A DNA stretch of 52,192 nucleotides from an uncultured Blautia sp. (lineage in GTDB: Bacteria; Bacillota; Clostridia; Lachnospirales; Lachnospiraceae): contig UQMI01000022.1 of NCBI GenBank assembly GCA_900542045.1, positions 1 through 52,192 on the forward strand, written 5' to 3'. Below the pieces are notes generated by a model that saw only the letters and a program-made list of their open reading frames with translations, ran no database searches and was not told the DNA's origin. Positions within the stretch are counted from its first letter, which is position 1. Each line of letters begins with the position of its first letter. The translations under genes were made by a program, and so were the position numbers. Of the stretch, positions 18,777 to 26,891 are shown one piece after another.

Positions 18777-18806
18777 TCATTTTGCGGATATGTTTAAATT
18801 TTCCAT
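18777..18806 (-). CDS. possible 9-codon leader peptide before uxaC
   Basis: ATG 18806 is preceded by AAAGGAGGAG, the strongest ribosome site in the operon, and encodes MENLNISAK before TGA at 18777. uxaC begins 22 bp after this stop with a weaker site. Such a short frame could load ribosomes for uxaC or be the relic of a former gene start. Only position and ribosome site support it. Confidence 0.35.
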   Translation of the reverse strand: MENLNISAK

Positions 18807-18838
18807 AAACTCCTCCTTTAGTGTAGCATTCACCCGAA

Positions 18839-18889
18839 CATTTTACATAGCATATTCTGCTTGAAATCTGGTGTAAAATGCTATATTAT
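18839..18889 (+). promoter_or_regulatory. promoter of the AraC-type gene with a large dyad
   Basis: TTGAAA (18861-18866) and TATTAT (18884-18889) are 17 bp apart. CATTTTAC (18839-18846) and GTAAAATG (18873-18880) are inverted, as are ATAGCAT (18847-18853) and ATGCTAT (18878-18884). The dyad covers the space between the divergent uxaC and AraC-type genes, so it is a good candidate operator. The promoter lies downstream of the upstream-most ATG (18878) of the regulator frame and rules it out as the start. Confidence 0.6.
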
Positions 18890-18922
18890 ATAAACATACG
18901 GATAATACCGGAGGTGAATTTG

Positions 18923-19780
18923 TTGAATTCGCACAAAGATATATTTTCTCAACGTCAGACCATGGTCCGTTCGGATTTTGAATGCTACCATTATTATGAC
19001 CCTATTCCACCTGTTGTAGATTTCCACGAACACGAATTCTACGAGGTGTTTTTTTTCCTGTCCGGAAATGTATCTTATAATATTGAGGGACGCACTTACC
19101 TGCTTCATCCGGGAGATATCCTCCTTACCGACAATAAAGATATCCACCGTCCGGAGATCCGCCCTGGAAAACCCTATGAACGATATGTCCTGTGGATCGA
19201 GCCTGCATTTCTGAACCAGGTAGAAAAACTCGGTTCCCGACTGACGGACTGTTTTACCAATGCCAGCGCCAAACAATACAAACTGATTCGTCCCAATGGA
19301 GAATTGATGGTCCGTTTGAAAAATATCATGGAAAAAATACTGACAAATCGAGACGGAACGGAACTAGGCAGCAATACTCTGGAGTACATTTATCTGATTG
19401 AATTCATGGTTTATCTGAATCGTGCCTATTTTGCCACTTCAGACATTATTCGTCAGGATATCACAGAAAACGAAAAGATAAACCATGTGATCGCATACAT
19501 AAATGAACATCTGAACGAAGACCTTACGATCGACAGACTTGCGGAAAACTGTTTTATCAGCAAATCCTATCTTTCCCACCAATTTAAAATTTATACCGGT
19601 CTGACTCTTTTTCAATATATTATTAAAAAAAGAGTTACGGTAGCCCGAAACATGCTACGGGAAGGCGCCACTGCCACAGAAGCCTGTATGCATTGCGGAT
19701 TCAATGATTATTCCAATTTTCACAAAGCCTTCAAAAAGGAATTCGGACAAAGTCCTAAAGAATTCCGTCCGAGAATATAA
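18923..19780 (+). CDS. AraC-family transcriptional regulator, likely of the hexuronate operon
   Basis: The 285-residue protein has an N-terminal cupin sensor (residues about 25-110, with HEHEFYEVFFFLSG and a PGDILLTDNKDIH strand) and a C-terminal double helix-turn-helix: LTIDRLAENCFISKSYLSHQ and ACMHCGFNDYSNFHKAFKKE, ending in the AraC GQSPKEFR motif. Two TTG codons (18920 and 18923) follow GGAGG; 18923 has the better 8-nt spacing. The gene is divergent from uxaC across a dyad, so it probably responds to a uronate and controls that operon and itself. Confidence 0.85.
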   Translation: MNSHKDIFSQRQTMVRSDFECYHYYDPIPPVVDFHEHEFYEVFFFLSGNVSYNIEGRTYLLHPGDILLTDNKDIHRPEIRPGKPYERYVLWIEPAFLNQVEKLGSRLTDCFTNASAKQYKLIRPNGELMVRLKNIMEKILTNRDGTELGSNTLEYIYLIEFMVYLNRAYFATSDIIRQDITENEKINHVIAYINEHLNEDLTIDRLAENCFISKSYLSHQFKIYTGLTLFQYIIKKRVTVARNMLREGATATEACMHCGFNDYSNFHKAFKKEFGQSPKEFRPRI

Positions 19781-19781
19781 C

Positions 19782-19808
19782 AAAAAAGAGGGAAACTCCC
19801 TCTTTTTT
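19782..19808. terminator. bidirectional terminator
   Basis: AAAAAAGAGGGA and TCCCTCTTTTTT surround a 3-nt loop, 2 bp after the AraC-type gene. The A and T runs allow it to end both this gene and the convergent Rpn-like gene. Confidence 0.9.
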
Positions 19809-19845
19809 ATCTTGTCAGTACCGGATCCTTTCACCAAACCGCTTT

Positions 19846-20832
19846 TCACAAAAGGATTTCCCGTACCTTCTCCACTTCTATCCCGCACAACTGTGCGATT
19901 TCCTGGTCCATTTTTCCTTCTTTTTGCAGACTGATCACCTGCCTGGCCAGCTGGATCCCCCGTACTTCCCCAATGCTGATTCCTCTGGCCTCTCCAATAC
20001 TGATCCCTCTGGCCTCTCCAATAGCCTCACTGTCTTCCATCATTTCACGTAATGCCTGGCACATGTCATAATCACCTTCTTCCCTCCTGTAATTCTCTTT
20101 CCGCTTCAGTATCTTCCTGGAATGGGACATAACGCGGATCATCTGATATGTACTTCCATCCAGATGGGAAAAAGCCTCTGCATTCTCATTCACATACTTC
20201 TGCAGCCCTTCCTTATCCCTGTCCCTCTGCAGAAATCCAAACACATACTGCAGATCACTGCGGAACCATTCACTGTGTGGATACTTTCTCACCTCCACCA
20301 GCTGCAGCGGATAATCCCCGATCCGTCCGGCGACCTCCCGGGGACAGTTATCCAGATCCATCATCTCCTTCAGGCTTCTCGGACCATCCCAGTCCTCCTC
20401 ACCAAAATACAGAACTATGGTCAGGATTGGTGTCAGCCGGTCCTTCCTGCCAAAGCCGGACAGAAATTCTGCCCCTCGTAAGTCTCTCTTCTTCTCATGT
20501 CCATCCCGTATCTTCCTCCACTGGGAATCGTAGCCGATTCCATCTCCATTAAGGACCCGCAGCGGCATGGCATAGTGTACACTGCTCTGTGCTTCCAGGG
20601 CGATGAGCACTACCTGAAGCCCTGTATGCAGTTCTCCCAGAAGATCCCGGGTCACCACCCTGGCACGGACCGTGGTATCATTGGTACTTCGGCGGAAACC
20701 AGATGGATTCCGCTGAATAATGTCTTCGGGACCAATCCGCTCTTCTCCCTGGAACAGTTCCGCATTCAGCAGATCTGCCAGACGATGCGGATCCTCGAAA
20801 TATTCCTTCGCAACAAGATCCTTTTCTCCCAA
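19846..20832 (-). CDS. Rpn/PD-(D/E)XK nuclease-family protein (transposase-like)
   Basis: A 328-residue member of the recombination-promoting nuclease / PD-(D/E)XK group. The nuclease core is visible as an Asp-rich N-terminal half, VLIALEAQSSVHYAMPLRV (the E-x-Q that replaces E-x-K) and a PILTIVLYFGEEDWDGP strand. The C-terminus carries repeated GISIGEAR units and a DQEIAQLCGIEVEKVREIL tail. The frame begins with TTG 20832, and GGAGG 5 nt upstream supports it. Such proteins are often mobile-element-like, but no terminal repeats are visible. Confidence 0.75.
   Translation of the reverse strand: MGEKDLVAKEYFEDPHRLADLLNAELFQGEERIGPEDIIQRNPSGFRRSTNDTTVRARVVTRDLLGELHTGLQVVLIALEAQSSVHYAMPLRVLNGDGIGYDSQWRKIRDGHEKKRDLRGAEFLSGFGRKDRLTPILTIVLYFGEEDWDGPRSLKEMMDLDNCPREVAGRIGDYPLQLVEVRKYPHSEWFRSDLQYVFGFLQRDRDKEGLQKYVNENAEAFSHLDGSTYQMIRVMSHSRKILKRKENYRREEGDYDMCQALREMMEDSEAIGEARGISIGEARGISIGEVRGIQLARQVISLQKEGKMDQEIAQLCGIEVEKVREILL
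19965..20027 (-). repeat. 24-bp tandem repeat inside the Rpn-like gene
   Basis: About two and a half copies of a 24-bp unit, each encoding GISIGEAR or a close variant, follow one another in frame. The copies are nearly identical at DNA level, so the count could vary by slippage without breaking the frame. Confidence 0.6.
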
Positions 20833-20975
20833 AAATTCCTCCTTCCTGCAGGAGGCTGCTAATTTCTCCGACCTCTCTGCCTGTTATGATCGATTTACTC
20901 AGGGATTCGCATAAAGGTCTAAGAAATGAAAATAGACCATTGCTTAAAAGAAATGAAAAAGCTTTGCTTTATAGC

Positions 20976-21004
20976 AGGATAGCACAATTTGTTCTATTTG
21001 TCAA
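20976..21004 (-). promoter_or_regulatory. promoter of the Rpn-like gene
   Basis: A consensus TTGACA (rc of 20999-21004) and TATCCT (rc of 20976-20981) are 17 bp apart on the minus strand, leaving a 5' leader of about 140 nt. Confidence 0.65.
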
Positions 21005-21071
21005 CCGCCGTTCTTACCCAAAACAGACATTTTTGTTGACCAGATCACTGTACTTTTTTTCATCAATTTAC

Positions 21072-21100
21072 TTGACTTTTCCATCTAAGAAGACTATACT
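21072..21100 (+). promoter_or_regulatory. promoter of the cold-shock gene
   Basis: TTGACT (21072-21077) and TATACT (21095-21100) are 17 bp apart. Transcription would begin near 21107 and give a leader of about 135 nt, long as is usual for csp mRNAs. Confidence 0.7.
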
Positions 21101-21134
21101 TCTCTTATACAAATATATTGGGTGTAAAGTTATT

Positions 21135-21193
21135 CACTAGTTTTTAGAGATTATATTACAACAATATAATCTGTAAAAACTGGTGATTTTTTT
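21135..21193 (+). promoter_or_regulatory. terminator-like stem-loop in the csp leader
   Basis: Positions 21135-21157 pair with 21163-21185 through about 22 base pairs, with one G-G mismatch, one wobble and loop ACAAC. TTTTTTT follows at 21187-21193. This has the form of a strong intrinsic terminator but sits between the promoter and the start codon 50 bp later, so it may be an attenuator or a temperature-sensitive structure. Confidence 0.65.
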
Positions 21194-21241
21194 ATCCCAG
21201 TTATAAACATTTTAACTTTTTATTTCTATGGAGGTAATATC

Positions 21242-21442
21242 ATGAACAAAGGAACTGTAAAATGGTTCAATGCAGAAAAAGGCTATGGCTTTATCACCGG
21301 TGAAGATGGAGCGGATGTATTTGTACATTTTTCTGCAATCAATGGCGAGGGCTTCAAATCTCTGGAAGAGGGCCAAGCCGTTACTTACGATCTGACCGAA
21401 GGAGCCAGAGGAATGCAGGCTGCTAACGTAACAAAATTATAA
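21242..21442 (+). CDS. cold-shock protein, CspA family
   Basis: A 66-residue single OB-fold RNA chaperone. RNP1 (KGYGFITGE) and RNP2 (DVFVHFSAI) are intact, and the opening [17 protein letters not shown] is the csp consensus. It should bind single-stranded RNA and prevent secondary structure, which could include its own structured leader. GGAGG lies 8 nt before the ATG. Confidence 0.96.
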   Translation: MNKGTVKWFNAEKGYGFITGEDGADVFVHFSAINGEGFKSLEEGQAVTYDLTEGARGMQAANVTKL

Positions 21443-21458
21443 TGCTAAAATGCCAAAT

Positions 21459-21490
21459 AAAAAGGCTGTTTATCTGAACAGCCTTTTTAT
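21459..21490. terminator. terminator after csp
   Basis: AAAAAGGCTGTT and AACAGCCTTTTT form a 12-bp stem with a 6-nt loop. The flanking A and T runs let it work for csp and for the convergent small membrane protein gene. Confidence 0.9.
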
Positions 21491-21541
21491 TTTATATCAG
21501 AAACACAAAATATTTTTTTCGAACTCTTCTGTACCTGACTC

Positions 21542-21811
21542 TTATTCACTTTCGCTGCTTTCACTGTCATCTGTACTTAAACCAGACATGTAGTCATCAA
21601 TGGCACTCATATTGATCATGGTCGTTTCCGGATTCTCCTGCAGATTTCTCTGGTACTGTCCATACACAGAATACCCGATCCAGACCACTGCAACAAGACA
21701 GATAGCCAAGCCTACCAGCTTCTCCATCATAAGGATCCTTTTTTCCTTTTTGTAAATCTTTTCACGGTTGACTTTTCGCTCTTTATATTCATCAACTTTT
21801 TTCTGGCTCAT
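21542..21811 (-). CDS. small membrane protein of unknown function
   Basis: An 89-residue protein with a highly basic N-terminal third (about 27 residues, many Lys and Arg), one membrane helix (about 30-50, LVGLAICLVAVVWIGYSVYG) and an acidic Ser-rich tail ending in SESSESE. The charge pattern puts the N-terminus in the cytoplasm. A GGAGGAG site precedes ATG 21811. No family recognised, and it is not obviously part of an operon. Confidence 0.75.
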   Translation of the reverse strand: MSQKKVDEYKERKVNREKIYKKEKRILMMEKLVGLAICLVAVVWIGYSVYGQYQRNLQENPETTMINMSAIDDYMSGLSTDDSESSESE

Positions 21812-21903
21812 ATGAACTCTCCTCCGCTCTTGTGATTTCCGAAGCTATTATACTACACATCCGGCCAAAAGGAAAGTGAAAGAACTGTGAATCCTTTAAA
21901 CCT

Positions 21904-22743
21904 TTAAATAACAACGATCACACCGCCGTCGTTGGCGTACATGCTGCTGACTCCCGCTGTATCCAGTATAAACACATCTTTTACCTTTATCCGTTCCTGA
22001 ATGGCTTCCTTTAACATCTGAGCCCGTTCCGGGCAATTGCAGTGAGAAATGGCAAGCGTCCGCTTCTCGCTCTCCCGGGTCCGCTCCACAATATAATCTA
22101 CCATTTTGACAAGAGCCCGGTTCATTCCTCTGGCCTGATCCAGCTGGCAGATCGTTCCTTCCGGTGTACTTCCCATCACCGGCTTAATCTTCAGGGCAGA
22201 AGCCACCAATGCCTTTACCATGCTTAAACGTCCGTTCTTACGCAGGGTTTCCAGATTCTCCAGCACAAAAAAAGTATTCTGGCTGTCAATGTAATCCTCC
22301 ACCGCGTCAATCACATCCCCAAAAGCCATTCCAGCTTCCACACATTCCTGAATTTTCTCCGCGATCAATGTCTGCCCCACAGACGCAGATCTGGAATTAA
22401 AAACATAAATATTCTTCTCCGGATGATCTTCCAGGTACAGTTTTCTTCCCAGTTGTGCGCTGTTGTAAGAGCCGCTTAACTCCGCCGAAAGAGTCACCAC
22501 ATAGACATCCTCTGCCGGACATTCATAGGATTGGAGGTACCTCTCAGGGGACGGACAGGCAGATTTGGGACAGACAGGGCAGGCAGCCACCTTCTTCAGA
22601 AAACTCTTCTGATCAAATGTCTCATCATCCACAATATCTTCCTCTCCAACCGTCAGTACCAGCGGTACAGATTCAAAATGAGGACTGTTCTTCCATTCAT
22701 CTTTCAATTCCCCGCAACTGTCTATCACAATCTTATAACTCAT
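21904..22743 (-). CDS. DegV-family fatty-acid-binding protein
   Basis: A 279-residue DegV protein, which binds a fatty acid and, as FakB, presents it to the kinase FakA. The start YKIVIDSCGEL, the SGSYNSAQLG ligand loop, NSRSASVGQ and the LRKNGRLS motif are DegV hallmarks. No fakA is adjacent. It contains an uncommon CPVCPKSACPSPE cluster of three Cys at about 54-66, at a place where other members carry the TSQPSP motif. Confidence 0.88.
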   Translation of the reverse strand: MSYKIVIDSCGELKDEWKNSPHFESVPLVLTVGEEDIVDDETFDQKSFLKKVAACPVCPKSACPSPERYLQSYECPAEDVYVVTLSAELSGSYNSAQLGRKLYLEDHPEKNIYVFNSRSASVGQTLIAEKIQECVEAGMAFGDVIDAVEDYIDSQNTFFVLENLETLRKNGRLSMVKALVASALKIKPVMGSTPEGTICQLDQARGMNRALVKMVDYIVERTRESEKRTLAISHCNCPERAQMLKEAIQERIKVKDVFILDTAGVSSMYANDGGVIVVI

Positions 22744-22984
22744 ATATTTTAATATCGTCCTCTCTTCTATTATATGTAGTTTTCAATACCAGATATATCC
22801 TAACACATTCTCATGTATTTGAAAAGGGGTTTCCGAAAAACCCTGGGTTTTTTTTCATTTCTATTATATAATATACCGTAATGACAGCAGGAGCATGAAC
22901 ATATTATCTGAATCCTGCCCGGCAGTGCGGATAATACCCCCGAATCAGGGATTAATCCGCCATCAGATATTGGAGGAGCACAGC

Positions 22985-23488
22985 ATGATTGCAGTAAAAA
23001 TAACAGATGCACGGGACTTTATGTCCAAATTACTGAAAGGAACCTCTTTCGACAGTTTCTGGCTTACTGAAGCAACTATTACTACTTACAACACATTTAC
23101 CATTGACGGGAATCTCCGGCTGGAATTTTTTGATCCTGTCCTGGCAAAATCTCTGGATCTGGCAGGACGCACCCATTCCCTCTGGTCTGAAGTCCGGCCA
23201 TTCTGTTTCTCCGTGATCAAGGGCAGACGCACCCCTCTGAACTTCAAGATTATCCTGCAAGTATCAAAGGAACATATCGAACAGGCCCTGGAGAATCAGG
23301 ACGTAGCTGTTACAGCAGAGCAGATATCCGGTCTGTTCCTGAACATCCAGTTTAACGGAGAAGAAATCACCTGCACTACAGGAACTTCCCTGCGCATATT
23401 TACTCTTGACAGATCCGCAGATGTCCTCTGGGATAACATGGCACTGGCTTTTTTTCACAGAAACGGTATTGCATTTGAAAAATTATGA
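22985..23488 (+). CDS. conserved hypothetical protein, DUF5721-like
   Basis: A 167-residue cytosolic protein whose opening (IAVKITDARDFMSKLL, then TTYNTFTIDG) and central SEVRPFCFSVIKGRRTPL resemble the Clostridia family annotated as DUF5721. ATG 22985 is chosen because GGAGGAG lies 8 nt upstream; the frame remains open further upstream but that part has no ribosome site. The function is unknown. It precedes htpG but is separated from it by a CIRCE element and promoter. Confidence 0.8.
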   Translation: MIAVKITDARDFMSKLLKGTSFDSFWLTEATITTYNTFTIDGNLRLEFFDPVLAKSLDLAGRTHSLWSEVRPFCFSVIKGRRTPLNFKIILQVSKEHIEQALENQDVAVTAEQISGLFLNIQFNGEEITCTTGTSLRIFTLDRSADVLWDNMALAFFHRNGIAFEKL

Positions 23489-23503
23489 ATCTCATCCGCA
23501 TTA

Positions 23504-23530
23504 TTAGCACTCATTTAAATCGAGTGCTAA
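23504..23530 (+). promoter_or_regulatory. CIRCE operator (HrcA binding site)
   Basis: TTAGCACTC (23504-23512), a 9-bp spacer and GAGTGCTAA (23522-23530) match the CIRCE consensus exactly. The site ends 7 bp upstream of the -35 box of the htpG promoter, so HrcA should repress htpG. hrcA and groESL are outside the window. Confidence 0.95.
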
Positions 23531-23537
23531 TTTTTTC

Positions 23538-23566
23538 TTGACTTTTTATATTTCTGGTATTACTAT
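23538..23566 (+). promoter_or_regulatory. promoter of htpG
   Basis: TTGACT (23538-23543) and TACTAT (23561-23566), 17 bp apart. A small dyad, TGGACA (23572-23577) with TGTCCA (23589-23594), follows at the transcript start. Confidence 0.75.
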
Positions 23567-23645
23567 GTAATTGGACACAAATACACGATGTCCACCTCAT
23601 TTTGGAAATATAAAATAAGAATTTTTATAAAGGAGCGTGAAAGTC

Positions 23646-25748
23646 ATGTCTGTAAAGCATGGTTCTTTGTCCATTAACAGTGAGAACATTTTTCCAATTA
23701 TCAAAAAATGGCTGTATTCCGATCACGATATTTTTGTTCGCGAAATGATTTCCAACGGCTGCGACGCCATCACAAAACTGAAGAAACTGGAAGTGATGGG
23801 CGAATATTCTTTTCCTGATGATTACAAAGCTAAGATCAATGTTGTTGTTGATCCTGAAAAAAAGACTCTGAAGTTCATCGATACCGGTATCGGCATGACT
23901 GCCGATGAAGTAGAAGAATATATCACACAGATTGCTTTCTCCGGTGCAACAGAATTTCTTGAAAAATATAAGGACAAAACTACGGACGATCAAATGATCG
24001 GCCATTTTGGTCTGGGCTTCTATTCTGCTTTCATGGTAGCCGATGAAGTTCATATTGATACACTTTCTTATAAAGAAGGTTCTTCACCGGTTCACTGGGC
24101 CTGCGACGGCGGTACAGAGTATGAGCTGACAGATGGCAGCCGCGATACTGTAGGTACAGAGATCACCCTGTTCCTCAACGAAGACAGCCTGGAGTTCTGC
24201 AATGAATACCGCATGCGTGAAGTCATCGAGAAATACTGCTCCTTCATGCCGGTAAATATCTACCTGTCCAAAGAAGGCGCACCTCAGGAATACGAGACCA
24301 TCGATGAAGCAGATCTCAAAGAAGACGATGTGGTGGTGGAGCACATCCACGAAGATGCCAAAACTGAAGAAAAAGAAAATGAAAACGGTGAAAAAGAAAT
24401 TGTAGAAGTTTCACCTGCCAGAGAACGGGTAAAGATCAATAAACGTCCTGTATCCTTAAGCGATACCCATCCTCTCTGGATGAAGCATCCCAATGACTGC
24501 ACTGAGGAAGAATATAAAGAATTTTACCGCAAGGTATTCATGGATTACAGAGAGCCGTTATTCTGGATCCACCTGAACATGGATTATCCGTTCAATCTGA
24601 AAGGTATCCTTTACTTCCCGAAGATCAATACGGAATACGATTCCATTGAAGGCACCATCAAACTGTACAACAATCAGGTATTTATCGCCGACAATATCAA
24701 AGAAGTCATTCCGGAATTCCTTCTTCTGCTGAAAGGTGTCATCGACTGTCCGGATCTGCCGCTGAACGTATCCAGAAGCGCATTGCAGAATGACGGTTTC
24801 GTCCAGAAGATTTCCGAATACATCACCAAGAAAGTGGCCGACAAACTCACCGGCATGTGCAAGACTGACCGGGAATCTTATGAGAAATACTGGGATGATA
24901 TCAGCCCCTTTATCAAGTTCGGCTGCATCAAGGACAGCAAATTCTCTGACAAGATGATGGACTACATCCTCTTCAAGAATCTGGATGGCAAATACCTCAC
25001 CCTGAAAGACTGCATCGAAGAAAACAAGAAGAAAAACGAAGAGAACACAGATACCGAAGCTGCTGCCGAAAACACCGCGGATTCATCAGAGAACTCCGCT
25101 GAGGCAGAATCCAAAGAGACAGCCTCTTCCGAAGAAAAAGCAGAAGAAAAAGAACCGGAAAAAACTACCGTGTTCTATGTAACCGATGAGGTACAGCAGA
25201 GCCAGTATATCAACATGTTCAAAAAAGAAGGCATGGATGCAGTAATCCTCAGACACAATATTGATACCGCATTCATCTCCCACGTGGAGCAGAGAAACCA
25301 GGAAGTAAAATTCCAGCGGATCGATGCCGATCTGACCGATACCTTCAAGGAAGACACAACAGCTGATGAAGGCCAGGTTACTGCTCTGACTGAACTGTTC
25401 CGCAAGACCCTGAACCGTGAAAACCTGGATGTAAAAGTAGAAAACCTGAAAAATGAATCAATCTCTGCCATGATGACCCTTTCCGAAGAAAACCGCAGAA
25501 TGCAGGATATGATGAAGATGTACGGCATGGGCGATACTTCCATGTTCGGCGGACAGGAAACTCTGGTCCTCAACGCCAAGCATCCACTGGTACAGTATCT
25601 GATGGAACATGGAGACTCTGAGAATGTCACTCTCCTCTGCGAGCAGCTTTACGATCTGGCCATGCTGTCCCACAAACAGCTTTCACCGGATGAAATGACC
25701 CGCTTCGTTGCCCGCAGCAATGAAATTCTGCTGATGCTGACGAAATAA
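23646..25748 (+). CDS. htpG: Hsp90-family chaperone HtpG
   Basis: A 700-residue ATP-dependent chaperone. The N-terminal GHKL ATPase motifs are intact: NGCDAITKL, DTGIGMT and GHFGLGFYSAF. The middle domain has the client-side WIHLNMDYPFNLKGILYFP and NVSRSALQND with its catalytic Arg. It is about 75 residues longer than E. coli HtpG (624), owing to an acidic linker near 240 and a second Glu/Ala/Ser-rich insert near 460-510, just before the FYVTDEVQQSQY strand. ATG 23646 is preferred to GTG 23637, which is too near the AGGAG. Control by CIRCE is evident. Confidence 0.97.
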   Translation: MSVKHGSLSINSENIFPIIKKWLYSDHDIFVREMISNGCDAITKLKKLEVMGEYSFPDDYKAKINVVVDPEKKTLKFIDTGIGMTADEVEEYITQIAFSGATEFLEKYKDKTTDDQMIGHFGLGFYSAFMVADEVHIDTLSYKEGSSPVHWACDGGTEYELTDGSRDTVGTEITLFLNEDSLEFCNEYRMREVIEKYCSFMPVNIYLSKEGAPQEYETIDEADLKEDDVVVEHIHEDAKTEEKENENGEKEIVEVSPARERVKINKRPVSLSDTHPLWMKHPNDCTEEEYKEFYRKVFMDYREPLFWIHLNMDYPFNLKGILYFPKINTEYDSIEGTIKLYNNQVFIADNIKEVIPEFLLLLKGVIDCPDLPLNVSRSALQNDGFVQKISEYITKKVADKLTGMCKTDRESYEKYWDDISPFIKFGCIKDSKFSDKMMDYILFKNLDGKYLTLKDCIEENKKKNEENTDTEAAAENTADSSENSAEAESKETASSEEKAEEKEPEKTTVFYVTDEVQQSQYINMFKKEGMDAVILRHNIDTAFISHVEQRNQEVKFQRIDADLTDTFKEDTTADEGQVTALTELFRKTLNRENLDVKVENLKNESISAMMTLSEENRRMQDMMKMYGMGDTSMFGGQETLVLNAKHPLVQYLMEHGDSENVTLLCEQLYDLAMLSHKQLSPDEMTRFVARSNEILLMLTK

Positions 25749-25762
25749 GAGGAAGATTTCCA

Positions 25763-25813
25763 AAAAGAAACGATAACCCGCAGATTCCTTCTGCTGTTAT
25801 CGTTTCTTTTTTG
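25763..25813 (+). terminator. terminator of htpG
   Basis: AAAAAGAAACGATAAC and GTTATCGTTTCTTTTTT form a stem of about 16 bp around an 18-nt loop, starting about 15 bp after the stop. The A and T runs make it able to act for both strands. Confidence 0.9.
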
Positions 25814-25862
25814 ATCTTCCGATTTTATTTACTGCAATCTGTGAATTTTACTGCTGTACACT

Positions 25863-26666
25863 TTACAAAGCGATCCGCTCCAGATCATAAGGCACATACA
25901 GATTTCCGCTGTAGTATTTTCTGCCTTCTTCCAGGTACAATTCCTTCCTGTGTTCCAGATTCTTATCTTCTGTATGCCAGAGTACCAGATTGGGAATCTG
26001 CAGTCTGACGGCCAGTTTACAGGCATCTTTCACGGTACTGTGATGTTTCTCGTATGGTTTGAAAATATCTGCCTGGGAAGCCAGGCAAAACGCCTCATGA
26101 AGCAGCCAGTCGCTGCCTCGAACCTGTTCGTAGTTCTGCTCATTGTAAGGCTCATCCCCGGCACAGGTGAGCTTTTTGCCATTTTCCAGACGCAGAGTGA
26201 ATCCAAACTGCTTTGCCTTCGTGGAATGAATATCAAAAAACTCCACATCATATCCTATAATTGTTCTGTGATCCCCGTCCTCCAAGGGCACCAGATGGAT
26301 CCTGTTTCCCAACATCTTATAGAATTTTCCCTGAATGGTCAGTCTGGCAATGGTATCAATAACCGACACCAGACCGCTGTGGCAGTAAATATTGCAGTTT
26401 CCCTCGTAGCCGCCCTTTTTCATGGCGGTGGCAATGACCCGGATCATCCATACAATTCCCAGAAGATGATCACAATGCTCATGGGTAATAAAAATATCAT
26501 GAATATCTGCCACATTTATTTCCGCCTTTTCCAGCGCACTCAGGATCCCATTGCCGCCTCCGGTATCCACCAGCCAGTACTGATCATCTTTTCGCAGAGC
26601 AAAACATGTATTAAAGCATTTTGTCACAACCGCATTTCCTGTTCCCAAAACGATTAATTGTTCCAT
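25863..26666 (-). CDS. MBL-fold metallohydrolase (RNase Z-like)
   Basis: A 267-residue metallo-beta-lactamase-fold protein. The metal motif HEHCDH (about residue 65), an earlier DTGGGNGIL loop, the Asp in CAGDEPYNE and the terminal His in LWHTED give the full set of metal ligands. The arrangement is nearest to the RNase Z/arylsulfatase-like branch, but the flexible arm of tRNase Z is not apparent, so the substrate is unknown. ATG 26666 with a GAGG site is chosen; the longer frame start at 26708 has no site. Confidence 0.75.
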   Translation of the reverse strand: MEQLIVLGTGNAVVTKCFNTCFALRKDDQYWLVDTGGGNGILSALEKAEINVADIHDIFITHEHCDHLLGIVWMIRVIATAMKKGGYEGNCNIYCHSGLVSVIDTIARLTIQGKFYKMLGNRIHLVPLEDGDHRTIIGYDVEFFDIHSTKAKQFGFTLRLENGKKLTCAGDEPYNEQNYEQVRGSDWLLHEAFCLASQADIFKPYEKHHSTVKDACKLAVRLQIPNLVLWHTEDKNLEHRKELYLEEGRKYYSGNLYVPYDLERIAL

Positions 26667-26783
26667 ATCTATCCTCATTCCCTCCTGAAAGTCATTTTCC
26701 GATGACATCTTTTTCTTTCTCTATTGTACCTGAATACCGCTTTTTTTTCAAATCAACCGGATGAAATGATCTGGTATCCTTAA

Positions 26784-26806
26784 AGAATCCTGCAACGTAG
26801 GATTCT
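26784..26806. repeat. 23-bp palindromic element, copy 1
   Basis: AGAATCCTGC, a short loop and AGGATTCT form a near-perfect hairpin extended by AA/TT. A copy with 21 of 23 identical bases occurs at 37933-37955. Both are intergenic, next to terminators. Probably a small dispersed repeat family. Confidence 0.6.
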
Positions 26807-26817
26807 TTCCCATCCCA

Positions 26818-26845
26818 TAAAAAGCGGGAGCTATACGCTCCCGCC
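26818..26845 (-). terminator. terminator of the surface-protein gene
   Basis: GCGGGAGC (26824-26831) and GCTCCCGC (26837-26844) form an 8-bp stem with a 5-nt loop, followed on the minus strand by TTTTT. About 50 bp after the surface-protein stop. Confidence 0.85.
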
Positions 26846-26891
26846 TTACAGTCATCAAACGATATTCTGTTTTTCAGATTCCGTCTCCCGC

